Part shown: positions 17,321 through 27,589 of the stretch, one piece after another | Layout of the letters: each line of letters begins with the position of its first letter | Numbering within the stretch: the first letter of the stretch is position 1 | Translations under genes and position numbers: made by a program | DNA from: Chlorobiota bacterium | Lineage (GTDB): Bacteria; Bacteroidota; Ignavibacteria; OLB7 | Reading direction: 5' to 3' | Length of the DNA: 64,000 bases | Assembly (NCBI GenBank): GCA_016700335.1 | Contig: CP065014.1 | Span: 843,001-907,000, forward strand | Notes under the pieces: generated by a model | What the model was told of the DNA's origin: nothing | Database searches by the model: none | The model's input: the letters and a program-made list of their open reading frames with translations, nothing else

Positions 17321-19735
17321 TCAATGAAAAACTTTAATAACATTAGAAGCACCACCACAATTTACTTTTAAAAAATAAATTCCATTATTTATTGGAAGAA
17401 TAATTTCACCAATTTCAAAATTGATTTCATCTTCTAATTTTGATCCTGTTTTTGAATAGTTTAATATTTTAACAAGTTCTCCTTTAATATCAATTAAATC
17501 GATACTAATAATTTTACCAATTATGCTTGGTGGGTATTGAACTTTTACTTTAAAATCGCAGTAAGAGCTATTTATTTGCGATAACTTAAGTAAATTATTA
17601 AATCCATTTTTAGGTAATTTTAAGTATTGTGTGGAGCAGCCTTTGCCCATAGAATCAGAATAAAAAGAATTAGCATTAACTATAAATTTATTACTACAAC
17701 TTCCTTTAATATCCAGAAGTAAAGTATCATAAACAAAGCCCTCAATCAAAGGCATAAAGCAGAGATTGAAAGTTTTTGTAGAAAGCGGAGGAATAGAAAA
17801 AGGAGCAGGATTTTTTGAAATAATATAATTTTTATTAGACAAAAAATTTAATGCATCAATAGTAATTGGAGTACTTTGCATGTTGTTAATATTAATATCT
17901 CTGCAATGAATAAAATTCTGCTCAATTGAACCAAGATCAATAATATCATTAGGTTCTCCCATAAGTTTAGTTGATTTGTTAGCGACATTAACATTAACAA
18001 AAACAGAATCAGTGCATCCAATAGCATCAATAATAATACATTTGAATTTGGTGGTAACTTTAGGAAATGCAAAAGGATTAGCTAAAGAAGAATTACTTAG
18101 AAATTGAGAAGGCGACCAACTATATTTAAAAGGAGCAGAACCAGAATCAGTTTTTCCAGTAAGAAGAGTTTGTTCACCAGTACAAATAAATTTATCGGTA
18201 TAATTTGCAGACAAACCATTAGTAACTTTAACAAAAACAGAATCGAAAGACTCACACCCATTAGAGTCACGAATAGTAACTTTATACATTGTACTTTTTG
18301 ATGGGGAAGCTTTAATAAAATCACCAATTGGAGAGCCAATACCAGTAGTTGGCGACCAAGTATAAGTGTAATTATTTTTAGTTAATGATTTGATATTAAA
18401 ACTTGCAGATGTTCCATTACAGATTGAAAAATTCTTACTTGGAGATATTTCAGTTTTAATGGCACTGTTCATTAAAACCCATTGATATTTAAATTCACAT
18501 CCACTAATATCATACACAACTAAAGAGACAACATCAGAATCATTAAGTACTTTAAAGAGAGCAAAACTATCATAAGAAAAAATACTATTATTCAAACTTA
18601 GAGCTCTCCATTCAAATTTATAAGGAGCTTTCCCTAATATATTATTTACATTAAATTTAATAATAGAACCTTTGCAACCACCACTTTTTGGCTCTCTATT
18701 TACATTGACGTTTAATAATCCAAATTTCACATCAAATGTGTCATTAGATGAACATCTAGTACTTGAAGATTTTGTTACAATGTAAACCCCTTGCCTTTGA
18801 ACAGCAATGTTTTGAGATTTTTCACCTGTAGACCAAATGTAATTTGAATAACCTGAATCTGCTGTTAAAGTTACAAATGAATTACAAGAATTAATCTGAA
18901 TATATTTACCATTAGTATTTTTATCACGATCTGAACCTACAACCCAACCATTTTCATTTAGTAAAAAATTTATTTCACTTTGAACTAAGGAATAATTGTA
19001 GATTCTGATATCGTCTAAACTTCCGTTAAAAAATCTTGATAAATTCCTTTCAACACCAATATACATTGGTTTTGATTGATCTTCAATTGAAGGATCTATT
19101 ATTGTACTTTGAACTGAAGCCTCTCTTTTCCCATCAACATAAATTGAAAGTTCTCCAATTTTTGTGTTAACCACCATTACAACCAAATGCCATAATCCAT
19201 CATTGTAAACATTAAAAGCATTCCTAACTGTGATAACTTGTTTGTCTAAAGTTGAAACTTGACCTTCAATTGCATAACCATCTCTAATCACTAATTGCTC
19301 TCCGGGTTGATGAACATTTTGAGGACCTTTGCAAATTATTCCTGCAAAATCAGTCTGTTTTGAACAAAATTTCACCCAAACGCAAATTGAAATAGTAGAT
19401 CCTCTAGAAGCCCTTAAGTCGTCTGAATGTGGTATTGATATAAAACTTGATGAACCGTTAAAACTATAGGCACTATTTGGTTTACCGAATCTATCAGCAA
19501 CTGAAACAATATCTCTAATCAAAACACCATCATGACCATTACCTGTAGCATCGAGGGTGTTACCATTAAAAGGGTAATAAGCAACTAATTTATTTTGTGA
19601 AAAACAAATTGAATAATTTATAGCTATTAAAACAAATAATAAAATTGCAGAAAAAATAATTCTGAAATATTTATTAAAATTTATGAGATTCAATTTTACA
19701 TGAGGTTCCATATTGTTATGTGGTTTGGATTTCAT
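17321..19735 (-). CDS. secreted LamG-domain surface protein with T9SS-like tail
   Basis: About 804 residues from the ATG at 19735 (a TTG three codons upstream is possible). A long basic leader plus TM (IIFSAILLFVLIAINYSICF) forms the signal. A LamG/concanavalin-like domain follows (about 50-265: LVAYYPFNGNTLDATGNGHD, SICVWVKF, MYIGVERN, GSLDDIRIYNYSL). Then come Ig/PKD-like or gliding-motility-type repeats with YIWSTGEKSQ, YTWSPTTGIG and YSWSPSQFLS, a cysteine-containing segment, and a C-terminal beta domain ending NGIYFLKVNCGGASNVIKVF, which resembles T9SS sorting domains. Probably a cell-surface adhesin or carbohydrate-binding protein. It is divergent from kdsD across a gap of about 300 bases. 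Confidence 0.78.
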   Translation of the reverse strand: MKSKPHNNMEPHVKLNLINFNKYFRIIFSAILLFVLIAINYSICFSQNKLVAYYPFNGNTLDATGNGHDGVLIRDIVSVADRFGKPNSAYSFNGSSSFISIPHSDDLRASRGSTISICVWVKFCSKQTDFAGIICKGPQNVHQPGEQLVIRDGYAIEGQVSTLDKQVITVRNAFNVYNDGLWHLVVMVVNTKIGELSIYVDGKREASVQSTIIDPSIEDQSKPMYIGVERNLSRFFNGSLDDIRIYNYSLVQSEINFLLNENGWVVGSDRDKNTNGKYIQINSCNSFVTLTADSGYSNYIWSTGEKSQNIAVQRQGVYIVTKSSSTRCSSNDTFDVKFGLLNVNVNREPKSGGCKGSIIKFNVNNILGKAPYKFEWRALSLNNSIFSYDSFALFKVLNDSDVVSLVVYDISGCEFKYQWVLMNSAIKTEISPSKNFSICNGTSASFNIKSLTKNNYTYTWSPTTGIGSPIGDFIKASPSKSTMYKVTIRDSNGCESFDSVFVKVTNGLSANYTDKFICTGEQTLLTGKTDSGSAPFKYSWSPSQFLSNSSLANPFAFPKVTTKFKCIIIDAIGCTDSVFVNVNVANKSTKLMGEPNDIIDLGSIEQNFIHCRDININNMQSTPITIDALNFLSNKNYIISKNPAPFSIPPLSTKTFNLCFMPLIEGFVYDTLLLDIKGSCSNKFIVNANSFYSDSMGKGCSTQYLKLPKNGFNNLLKLSQINSSYCDFKVKVQYPPSIIGKIISIDLIDIKGELVKILNYSKTGSKLEDEINFEIGEIILPINNGIYFLKVNCGGASNVIKVFH

Positions 19736-20043
19736 TATTGTCAATCAAAAAATTATAAATCATACAATGTGTTTTATGAAAAATAATTTTAGTAACATAC
19801 TTATTATTAGTTGTAATCTATAATTTACAAATTATCAGTAGTTGAATGAATTAACTATTTGAATAAGTCAATATCATTTTACAAATTGTAATTAAACTAA
19901 GTAATTATTGAAAAACAATGTAGAGTTTTTTTAATTTGAAACAGAAAGAAAAATTGAAATATAATTTAGAATCTAATATAAAAATGTATTATTTTAATGA
20001 ATTAAATTCATACATTTCAAGTTGAAATTTAAAATATATTTAA

Positions 20044-21015
20044 ATGAAATATTCTTCTAAAGAGTTATTAATAATCGGTCAAGATGTTATATCAATTGAG
20101 ATTGCTGAGTTAATGAAAGTGAAAAATTCATTAGATGTAAATTTTTGTAAATCAATAAAGTTAATAGCAAATAGAAAAGGAAAAGTGATAGTTTCTGGTG
20201 TTGGAAAATCTGGGATTATAGCTCAAAAAATTTCAGCAACTTTAAATAGCACTGGTACTGTAGCACTATTTTTACATCCAACAGATGCTCTTCATGGCGA
20301 TATTGGAACTGTCCATAAAGATGATATAGTAATCTTACTTTCAAAAAGTGGGAATACACACGAACTAAAAGATTTTGTGACAGCTTTAAAAAAAATAAAT
20401 GTTAAAATAATTGCAATAACATCTAGCAAAAAGAATTACTTAAAATCAAATTCTGATTTAACAATTGAAGTAGATATAGAAAAGGAAGCTTGCGTTTTAG
20501 ATCTTGCTCCAACTTCATCAACAACTGCAATGTTGGCAATTGGCGATGCATTATGTGTTGCACTTTATAAAGAAAATGGTTTTACTATTTCAGATTTTGC
20601 TTTAACTCATCCTGCGGGAGATTTAGGAAAAAAATTACTTCTTAAAATTTCTGATGTGATGAGGAAAAATAATGATATCCCAATTGTTCAAACAAATTCT
20701 ACTTTTAAAGAAGTTATTATTGAGATTAGCAAAAAAAGAATTGGTGCAACTTTAGTTTTGAAAAAAAATAAATTAATTGGAATTATAACTGATGGTGATT
20801 TGAGGAGGTTTTTTGAAAAGGATTTGACTATTGAAGATATTGTTGCTGAAGATGTAATGACAATAAATCCATTAACCATAAAGCATGATGTGCTGTGCAT
20901 TGCAGGGCTTGAGTTGATGGAGCTTCATAAGAGAACTCACTTGCCAGTAACTGATTCAAATGGTAAACTTATTGGTATTATTCATATTCACGATTTAATA
21001 GATCTTGGTTTTTAA
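20044..21015 (+). CDS. kdsD: D-arabinose 5-phosphate isomerase (KpsF/GutQ family)
   Basis: 323 residues: an N-terminal SIS sugar-isomerase domain and two C-terminal CBS domains. Hallmarks are SGVGKSGIIAQKISATLNST near 58, the catalytic loop HPTDALHGDIG near 80, LLSKSGNTHEL near 99 and ALTHPAGDLGKKLL near 187. The CBS pair begins at KISDVMRKNNDIPIV and VAEDVMTINP. It makes D-arabinose 5-phosphate for Kdo and so lipopolysaccharide; other Kdo genes are not in the window. The ATG start follows an AT-rich leader. Confidence 0.9.
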   Translation: MKYSSKELLIIGQDVISIEIAELMKVKNSLDVNFCKSIKLIANRKGKVIVSGVGKSGIIAQKISATLNSTGTVALFLHPTDALHGDIGTVHKDDIVILLSKSGNTHELKDFVTALKKINVKIIAITSSKKNYLKSNSDLTIEVDIEKEACVLDLAPTSSTTAMLAIGDALCVALYKENGFTISDFALTHPAGDLGKKLLLKISDVMRKNNDIPIVQTNSTFKEVIIEISKKRIGATLVLKKNKLIGIITDGDLRRFFEKDLTIEDIVAEDVMTINPLTIKHDVLCIAGLELMELHKRTHLPVTDSNGKLIGIIHIHDLIDLGF

Positions 21016-21101
21016 TAGTTTCAATATTAATTGTAGTAGGTTATTCTATATAATTAGTTTAAAGAAATCTTTTTAGAGAAAATTAAAAAAATGGTACAAT
21101 T

Positions 21102-24100
21102 TTGCCAACTATATTTTACAATAAAACTGCAAGTAAAGTTCACCCATTAGACTTTATAGAAACAGCTTTAACTTCAGCTGAGAATGGAAATTTAGATGAA
21201 TTTGTATTCATTGTTTCAACTGAAAGATTAAAGAGAAAATTAGAAAAGGAGATAACTTTAAGGCATTTAAAATTAACATCTCTACCTTTAGAAAAATTAA
21301 ACATTCATACTTTTGATTCATTTATAACAAAATTTTATAATTCATTTCAAGAAAAGAAAAAATTAATCTCTTCTTCAATTTCATTCATGCTTTTTGAGGA
21401 AGCTTTCCAAAATGCAAAGCCAGAATATTTTGCTCGCAAAAATAAATCTGCTTCTTTAGGAGTAATTGAAAGAGTAAATAGAGTGATAATTGGAATAAGA
21501 AATGATGGCATTATTCCTACAGATTTTGATAACGATATAATGCTTGCAAAGCAGGGTGAACGAGGATTTGATGCATCTAAGTTAAAAGATTTGAAAAACA
21601 TTTATACTGAGTATCTAAAGTTGCTCAATCCTTTGTGGATAGATTATCAAGGTCAGTTAAATGAAGTAAATAAACGACTAACTATTAATCCAATTAAAAC
21701 ATTTACTGATTGTTTTCCAAAAATAAAGAACATAGTAATTCATGGATTAAATGAAATTAGTCAACCTCAATTAGAACTTTTAAACAAACTTTCTGAGATT
21801 ACAAATATCAATGTTCAAATTCAAATTGATTATGCAGAAGAGAACGGACCCTTGTATGGTAATTTTGTTGAAATGATTGAGAATCTTACTAAGAATATTA
21901 AGTTCATTAGTTATGATTCAGATCCACTTCAAGAAGGCATAAATGAAACAGATAGAAACCCTTACATTCATCATATCAGAAAAAATTTATTCAGAACTAA
22001 AAGTACTATTGAGAATTCTAACTTTGATGAGATGATTAGAGTTTTTGGTTTTGAAAATATAGATGATGAATTAAAAGGGATTGCATCATTAGTTAAGTCA
22101 TTACATATTGATGATGGAATAGAATTGAATAAAATTTGTATAGCAGTTACAGATTCAAAAATATACACCGAAAATTTACGAGAAGAACTTGCTGAAAACG
22201 GCATACCAATTGTAATATCTAACCATAATCTATTAAATCAAAACGGACTTGTAACATCAATATTTTCAGCTATAAATATTCCAGTAAATAATTTTGACAA
22301 ACGTGATGTTATAAGAGCTGTTACCTCACCATATTTGGATTTTGGTGACAATGTAGATGCTTTCAATCTTGTTTCAATTGCAGATGAGTTGAGAATTTCT
22401 AGGGACGAAAATTTTTGGAAGTTAAGAATTACTCAAAAAATTGAATTTTTAAAAAATAGAATTAGAATTGATTCTGATACCGAATATGTAAAACAATGTG
22501 AGCAAGATATTTATAAATTGGAAACTTCCTTTAAAAGTATTGATTCTATTTCTAAACTATTTAAAAAATTCAAACCAAAACTTACTCCAGAAGAATTTAG
22601 AAATTCTGTTCTTGAAATTATTTCTACTTTAAAAATTACTAAAAACATTTTATCTCTTAAGCATTCTCTTGATGAAAATAATAAATACTCTTTAATAAGG
22701 CAAAGAGCTCATGATGAAGTTGAAGGGGACATGAAAGCTCTTACATCTTTTGTTAATTTGTTAAATGAAATTACTGAACATTTTAAAATTAGATTTGCTG
22801 ATTATTCAACTCAAGATAGTAAAAGGAGTTTAGCATTTTATTTAGATAGACTAAAAATTGGATCTGTGTTATCTACATATTCACTTCGAGAGAAAAGTGA
22901 TTTTGGAGTAAATGTACTCCCAATTGAGGAGTTATCTGGTTTAGAATTTGATATAGTTATTTGTGCTGGAGTTTCTGACGGATATTTACCTACTGTTTAT
23001 ATACCTGAAAATTTTCTTGGAAAGCCCTTAAAATCATCACGTGAAAGAAACTTAAGAAAAGAAAGAATTCTTTTTTATAATGGAATAACTAGATTTAAGA
23101 AAAAACTTTTTATAACAAATCATCGACTAACAAATAGAGGTGAAAGGAAAATTGAATCTACTTTTTTAAGATCATTATTAAATATTGTAACATTAGAAAA
23201 ATCGAACTACGTCTTTGAAATTGAAAAACTAAGTAGTGTTAGAAACAAAATTAGAAATGGAGAAATAGATAACAATGAGTTAAGTTTTTTAAAATATGTA
23301 TCATCGAAGAGTCAGTTATCTGAAGAGTTAGGAGCTTTAATTTGGAATAGTAATTCTCAAAAACAAATTTTAGATACTAAAGAATTTATTGATAAAATTG
23401 TGGTAGATAAAAATTTAGTCGAGAATTTGTATCATAATATCTATGTAGAAAAATTACGTGAAACTAATCAAAACCAACCAATTGAAACTAAACAGTTAAG
23501 CCAGTTTGAAGGGATTTTAGATAAAGGATTTAATCAGGCAGATCGAAAAGATTTCAATAATAAATTATCAACTAAATATTCAATAACGCAATTAGAAGAG
23601 TATGCAAAATGTCCATTCAGATATTTCTCAAATAGGATTTTAGGAATAAAAAATACTATGAAATATGATGTAACCCTTACCCCTTTAGAGCGAGGACAGT
23701 TATTGCATACAATCATGTTTAAATTATATACTGAGCTTCGTGATTTAAAAATGTTGCCAATTATCATTGAGAATTTTGATAAAGTTTTAAGTAAAGCAAA
23801 AGAGATTGCAAATCAACAGATTGAGGGAATTACTATTGATCATCCTTACTGGATAATTGATAAAGAGCGATTACTTGGTAGTGAGCTTATTATGGGTACT
23901 TTGAAAAGATGGATTGAATATGATATGATGTTAAATAAAGGTGGTAAAAAATTAGTACCACAATTCTTTGAAGTCAATTTTGGAGATGAAAAGAATTATG
24001 GTGAAGGTGATAAGTTACTTATTGATTTAGCTGACTTTAAAATTGGAGTTTGGAAACTAAAAGGTAAAATTGATAGAATAGAAATTTATAGAGTAAACGA

Positions 24101-24542
24101 TGAAATTTATTTTTTAATTGCTGATTATAAAACTGGTACACCACCAAACAAAAATGAAATTTACAATGGTACCTCTTTGCAATTGATGATTTACATTGAG
24201 GCTGTAAGATCTTTACTTTCGAAGCATTACAATCTCCAAATTGAGAATATAAAACCCTTAGGTGGTATTTATTACCAAATGACTAAAGGAAAGAAAATTA
24301 TTAATGAATATCAAATAATGATTCCAGTTGATTATAAAGAGGAAATGTTAGGGAAAGGAAATAGACAAGGAAAAGAGATTAAAACTATAAATGATTTAGA
24401 GGATATAGTTAATCAAACAATAGAATTTACTAAAGGATATTTAAATGGAATTGAGAATGCAGAATTTAATTTAACAGATAATCCAACAGAAAAAATTTGT
24501 GGAAATTGTCCATATCAATATTCATGTAGAATTAGTGTTTAA
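21102..24542 (+). CDS. AddB-like PD-(D/E)XK exonuclease with Fe-S cysteines
   Basis: 1146 residues. An N-terminal helicase-like region (FIVSTERLKRKLEKEI near 40 stands where a Walker A is expected but lacks GKT), a middle segment with LPIEELSGLEFDIVICAG typical of RecB/AddB-like proteins, and a C-terminal nuclease domain: GQLLHTIMFKLY, then ADYKTG (Asp1008, Lys1010). Four cysteines, Cys837 in YAKCPFRYF and Cys1133, Cys1136 and Cys1142 in ICGNCPYQYSC, match the AddB Fe-S pattern. Likely role: recombination repair of double-strand breaks. The UvrD-type partner AddA is not next to it. TTG start. Confidence 0.85.
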   Translation: MPTIFYNKTASKVHPLDFIETALTSAENGNLDEFVFIVSTERLKRKLEKEITLRHLKLTSLPLEKLNIHTFDSFITKFYNSFQEKKKLISSSISFMLFEEAFQNAKPEYFARKNKSASLGVIERVNRVIIGIRNDGIIPTDFDNDIMLAKQGERGFDASKLKDLKNIYTEYLKLLNPLWIDYQGQLNEVNKRLTINPIKTFTDCFPKIKNIVIHGLNEISQPQLELLNKLSEITNINVQIQIDYAEENGPLYGNFVEMIENLTKNIKFISYDSDPLQEGINETDRNPYIHHIRKNLFRTKSTIENSNFDEMIRVFGFENIDDELKGIASLVKSLHIDDGIELNKICIAVTDSKIYTENLREELAENGIPIVISNHNLLNQNGLVTSIFSAINIPVNNFDKRDVIRAVTSPYLDFGDNVDAFNLVSIADELRISRDENFWKLRITQKIEFLKNRIRIDSDTEYVKQCEQDIYKLETSFKSIDSISKLFKKFKPKLTPEEFRNSVLEIISTLKITKNILSLKHSLDENNKYSLIRQRAHDEVEGDMKALTSFVNLLNEITEHFKIRFADYSTQDSKRSLAFYLDRLKIGSVLSTYSLREKSDFGVNVLPIEELSGLEFDIVICAGVSDGYLPTVYIPENFLGKPLKSSRERNLRKERILFYNGITRFKKKLFITNHRLTNRGERKIESTFLRSLLNIVTLEKSNYVFEIEKLSSVRNKIRNGEIDNNELSFLKYVSSKSQLSEELGALIWNSNSQKQILDTKEFIDKIVVDKNLVENLYHNIYVEKLRETNQNQPIETKQLSQFEGILDKGFNQADRKDFNNKLSTKYSITQLEEYAKCPFRYFSNRILGIKNTMKYDVTLTPLERGQLLHTIMFKLYTELRDLKMLPIIIENFDKVLSKAKEIANQQIEGITIDHPYWIIDKERLLGSELIMGTLKRWIEYDMMLNKGGKKLVPQFFEVNFGDEKNYGEGDKLLIDLADFKIGVWKLKGKIDRIEIYRVNDEIYFLIADYKTGTPPNKNEIYNGTSLQLMIYIEAVRSLLSKHYNLQIENIKPLGGIYYQMTKGKKIINEYQIMIPVDYKEEMLGKGNRQGKEIKTINDLEDIVNQTIEFTKGYLNGIENAEFNLTDNPTEKICGNCPYQYSCRISV

Positions 24543-24628
24543 ATTTTACTTTATTAATAAAAGATAAAGTTTGAATTGAATTGTTTTTACTGATTAAATG
24601 TAAAATAAATTTAAAATAAATAAACATA

Positions 24629-25753
24629 TTAACCACCACCAAATTGCAATAAATAAGATTTTAAAAATTCATCTATTTCACCATCCATAACTGCTTGAAC
24701 ATCACCTATTTCAGTACCAGTTCGAGCATCTTTAACAAGAGTATATGGTTGAAAGACATAATTTCTAATTTGGCTACCCCATTCAATTTTTCTTTTTGCT
24801 CCTTCAATTAAGGATTTTTTTTCTTCCTCTTCTCTTCTCAAAACTTCATAGATTTCAGATTTCAACATTTTCAATGCACTTTCACGGTTCATAAGTTGAG
24901 ACCTTTGCTGCTGGCAGCTTACAACTAGTTTATGAAGTACACCTTTGGGGCTTATATAATCATATCTCAACCTAACAGCTGTTTCAACTTTATTTACATT
25001 CTGCCCACCCTTACCACCACTTCTAAAGGTTTCTAACTCAACTTTTGAAGAATCAATTTCAACATCAACATCATCATCAACTAATGGAAAAACAAACACC
25101 GAACTAAAGGAAGTATGACGTCTTGAATTTGAGTCAAAAGGAGAAATTCTAACTAATCTATGTACTCCATTTTCACTTTTCAAAAAACCAAATGCAAATG
25201 GTCCTGATATTTCAATAGTAGCACTTTTAATACCAGCACCATCACCTTCAAGTTCATCTAATAAGGAAACTGAAAATCCTTTTTTTTCAGCCCATCTACT
25301 ATACATCCTCATAAGCATTTCAGCCCAATCTTGTGCTTCTGTTCCGCCAGCACCAGCTTGAACTTTTAGAATTGCGTTTCTATGATCATCTTTATCTGAT
25401 AACATTTTTTTGAACTCTAAAGCAGATACTTCTTTTTCAAGTAAATTGGTTTCAATTTCAACTTCTGAATCCATAGAATCATCTCCAAGTTCAATTGACA
25501 AATCTGCAAGTGCTTGAGTATCATCACATCTTTTCATTGTAGAGTTCCAAGAATCCACCCAAGCTTTACGAATATTTATTTCATGAATCACTTTTTTTGC
25601 TCCTAAATTGTCATTCCAAAATCCATCTGATTGAGTTATTGTTTCAAATTCTTTTATCTCTTTTTCTTTTATATCAAGATTTAAAAAAATTCTTAATTCA
25701 ATTAATTTGGTATATAATTCTTTTATTGTAACTAATGATTGGGACGATGTCAT
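24629..25753 (-). CDS. prfB: peptide chain release factor 2, in frame without programmed frameshift
   Basis: RF2 of 374 residues, ending translation at UGA and UAA. GSGGTEAQDWAEMLMRMY is replaced here by GAGGTEAQDWAEMLMRMY, a normal family variant. The stop-reading motif SPF is in VRISPFDSNSRRHTSF, and the catalytic GGQ is in SGGKGGQNVNKVETAVRL. The usual +1 frameshift site (CUU UGA C near codon 25 in most bacteria) is absent: the corresponding region ELRIFLNLDIKEKEI is read straight through from the ATG at 25753. So RF2 autoregulation by frameshifting is not present. Convergent with the AddB-like gene. Confidence 0.95.
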   Translation of the reverse strand: MTSSQSLVTIKELYTKLIELRIFLNLDIKEKEIKEFETITQSDGFWNDNLGAKKVIHEINIRKAWVDSWNSTMKRCDDTQALADLSIELGDDSMDSEVEIETNLLEKEVSALEFKKMLSDKDDHRNAILKVQAGAGGTEAQDWAEMLMRMYSRWAEKKGFSVSLLDELEGDGAGIKSATIEISGPFAFGFLKSENGVHRLVRISPFDSNSRRHTSFSSVFVFPLVDDDVDVEIDSSKVELETFRSGGKGGQNVNKVETAVRLRYDYISPKGVLHKLVVSCQQQRSQLMNRESALKMLKSEIYEVLRREEEEKKSLIEGAKRKIEWGSQIRNYVFQPYTLVKDARTGTEIGDVQAVMDGEIDEFLKSYLLQFGGG

Positions 25754-25862
25754 TTAAATTATTTAAGTTTCGATATTAATAATTAATAAAAGCAAATTTA
25801 ACCTATTTGTTAATTTGAAAATATTAAATTGAGAATTGTAAAAATATTAATTTATACACGAC

Positions 25863-26594
25863 ATGACAAAATCTAAAATGTACACAACTATAGCAAAATA
25901 TTATGATTCACAATATTCATGGAAAAAATATGATGAAGAAGCTAAGTATTTAGATTTAGTAATTAATAAATTTAAGAAGTCAAATGGTTTTGAAATGTTG
26001 GATGTTGCTTGTGGTACTGGAAGTCATATAAAATATTTTAAAGGGAAGTATAAAGTTACTGGATTAGATTACAACCAAGAGATGCTCAATATTGCAAAAG
26101 AAAAAAATCCCAATATAAATTTCATTAATGGAGATATGATCAATTTTAAAATAAAAAACAAATTTGATATAATTGTTTGTTTGTTCTCTTCAATATCTTA
26201 TTTGAATAGTTATTCTAAATTGGAAAAGTGCATTAAAAATTTTGTAAATCATTTGAAGCCAGGAGGTGTTGTTATTTTTGAACCTTTCATAGAGAGTAAC
26301 TTATTCAAAAGTGTAAAGCCCGCAAATTTCATGATTTATGAAGACTCAGAATTAAAAATTGCTAGAGTAAATGATTCTATTAAGATTAAAGATAAAGCAT
26401 TTTTAAAATTTCATTATTTAATAAGTAATTTAAATGGTGTTGAATATTTTTCGGAAGAACATGAAATTATGTTATTTGAAAAACTTAAAGTTATAGAAAT
26501 AATGAAAAAGCTTGGTTTTGAAAAATCTACTTTTGATAAAGTTGGATTAATGCCTGGAAGAGGTTTATATATTGGAAGAAAGAGTTTGAATTAG
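25863..26594 (+). CDS. class I SAM-dependent methyltransferase
   Basis: 243 residues. MLDVACGTGSHIKYF near residue 46 is motif I, VTGLDYNQEMLNIAKEK is motif II, and INGDMINFKIKNKFDIIVCL and LKPGGVVIFEPF complete the fold. The N-terminus MYTTIAKYYDSQYSWKKYDE is that of the Methyltransf_25-type enzymes that act on small molecules, including aminosugar N-dimethyltransferases. Substrate unknown. Divergent from prfB with 109 bases between; purine nucleoside phosphorylase follows after 70 bases. Confidence 0.8.
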   Translation: MTKSKMYTTIAKYYDSQYSWKKYDEEAKYLDLVINKFKKSNGFEMLDVACGTGSHIKYFKGKYKVTGLDYNQEMLNIAKEKNPNINFINGDMINFKIKNKFDIIVCLFSSISYLNSYSKLEKCIKNFVNHLKPGGVVIFEPFIESNLFKSVKPANFMIYEDSELKIARVNDSIKIKDKAFLKFHYLISNLNGVEYFSEEHEIMLFEKLKVIEIMKKLGFEKSTFDKVGLMPGRGLYIGRKSLN

Positions 26595-26664
26595 TACTTA
26601 AATCTGTTTTACTGAACAATAAAATAATTATATAAATTAAAACTTTATTTAAAATTAATAATTA

Positions 26665-27504
26665 ATGAATTTAAAAGAAAGAATAAATGATGCTAGAGAT
26701 ACAATTAAAAGTATTGTGAACTCTAAAAATAAATCAGAATTTCTGAATGTTGAATGCGGCATAATTCTCGGAACTGGGCTTGGGGGTTTAGTTGATGAAA
26801 TTGAAGATAATTTTCAAATTGAATACACAGACATTCCTCATTTTGCAACTTCAACTGTTGAATCTCATAAAGGGAGATTGATATTTGGAAAATTATCTGA
26901 AAAATATGTTGTAGTAATGCAAGGTAGATTCCATTTTTATGAAGGTTATACAATGGATCAAATTACTTTTCCAATAAGGGTTATGAAATCATTAGGAGCT
27001 CAAACACTGATAGTATCAAATGCATGTGGAGGAATGAATCCACTTTACAGAAGTGGGGATATTATGATTATTGATGATCATATTAATTTGTTAAACTCAA
27101 ACCCATTAATAGGTTTTAATGACGATTCATTGGGTCCTAGATTCCCAGATATGAGTGAACCATATTCTAAAGAGTTAATTGAAATTGCAAAAGAAGTGGC
27201 AATTGAAAACAGAATCAAAACTCATCAAGGAGTTTTTGTTTCTGTTCCAGGACCTAATCTAGAAACTAGAGCAGAATATAGATATTTAAGAACTATTGGT
27301 GCTGATGTAGTAGGAATGAGTACAGTACCAGAAGTTATAGTTGCAAACCATTCATCTATGAGAGTATTAGGTTTATCAATTATTACAGATGAATGTTTCC
27401 CAGATAATTTATCTCCAGTGAATGTAGAAGAAATTATATCAGCTGCTTCAAAAGCAGAACCGCAAATGACCACAATAATTAAAGGTACTTTATATAAAAT
27501 TTAA
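26665..27504 (+). CDS. punA: purine-nucleoside phosphorylase (trimeric type)
   Basis: Cleaves purine nucleosides (inosine, guanosine) with phosphate in purine salvage. 279 residues match the low-molecular-mass trimeric PNP family: CGIILGTGLGGLVDEI near 33-46, the phosphate-binding HKGRL, GRFHFYEGY near 92, VSNACGGMNP near 122, the specificity loop near 190 with VPGPNLETRAEYR, and GMSTVPEVIVANH near 220. The final INHIBITOR-binding region has the normal length. It lies between a methyltransferase and a glycosyltransferase on the plus strand, probably independent of both. Confidence 0.93.
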   Translation: MNLKERINDARDTIKSIVNSKNKSEFLNVECGIILGTGLGGLVDEIEDNFQIEYTDIPHFATSTVESHKGRLIFGKLSEKYVVVMQGRFHFYEGYTMDQITFPIRVMKSLGAQTLIVSNACGGMNPLYRSGDIMIIDDHINLLNSNPLIGFNDDSLGPRFPDMSEPYSKELIEIAKEVAIENRIKTHQGVFVSVPGPNLETRAEYRYLRTIGADVVGMSTVPEVIVANHSSMRVLGLSIITDECFPDNLSPVNVEEIISAASKAEPQMTTIIKGTLYKI

Positions 27505-27589
27505 AATATTTTCTTATTTGAATTTTAGTGAAAGAATTCTTTTTAATTTTTTTTTCATGTTAAACAAATCTAATTAAACTAAATTTTAA

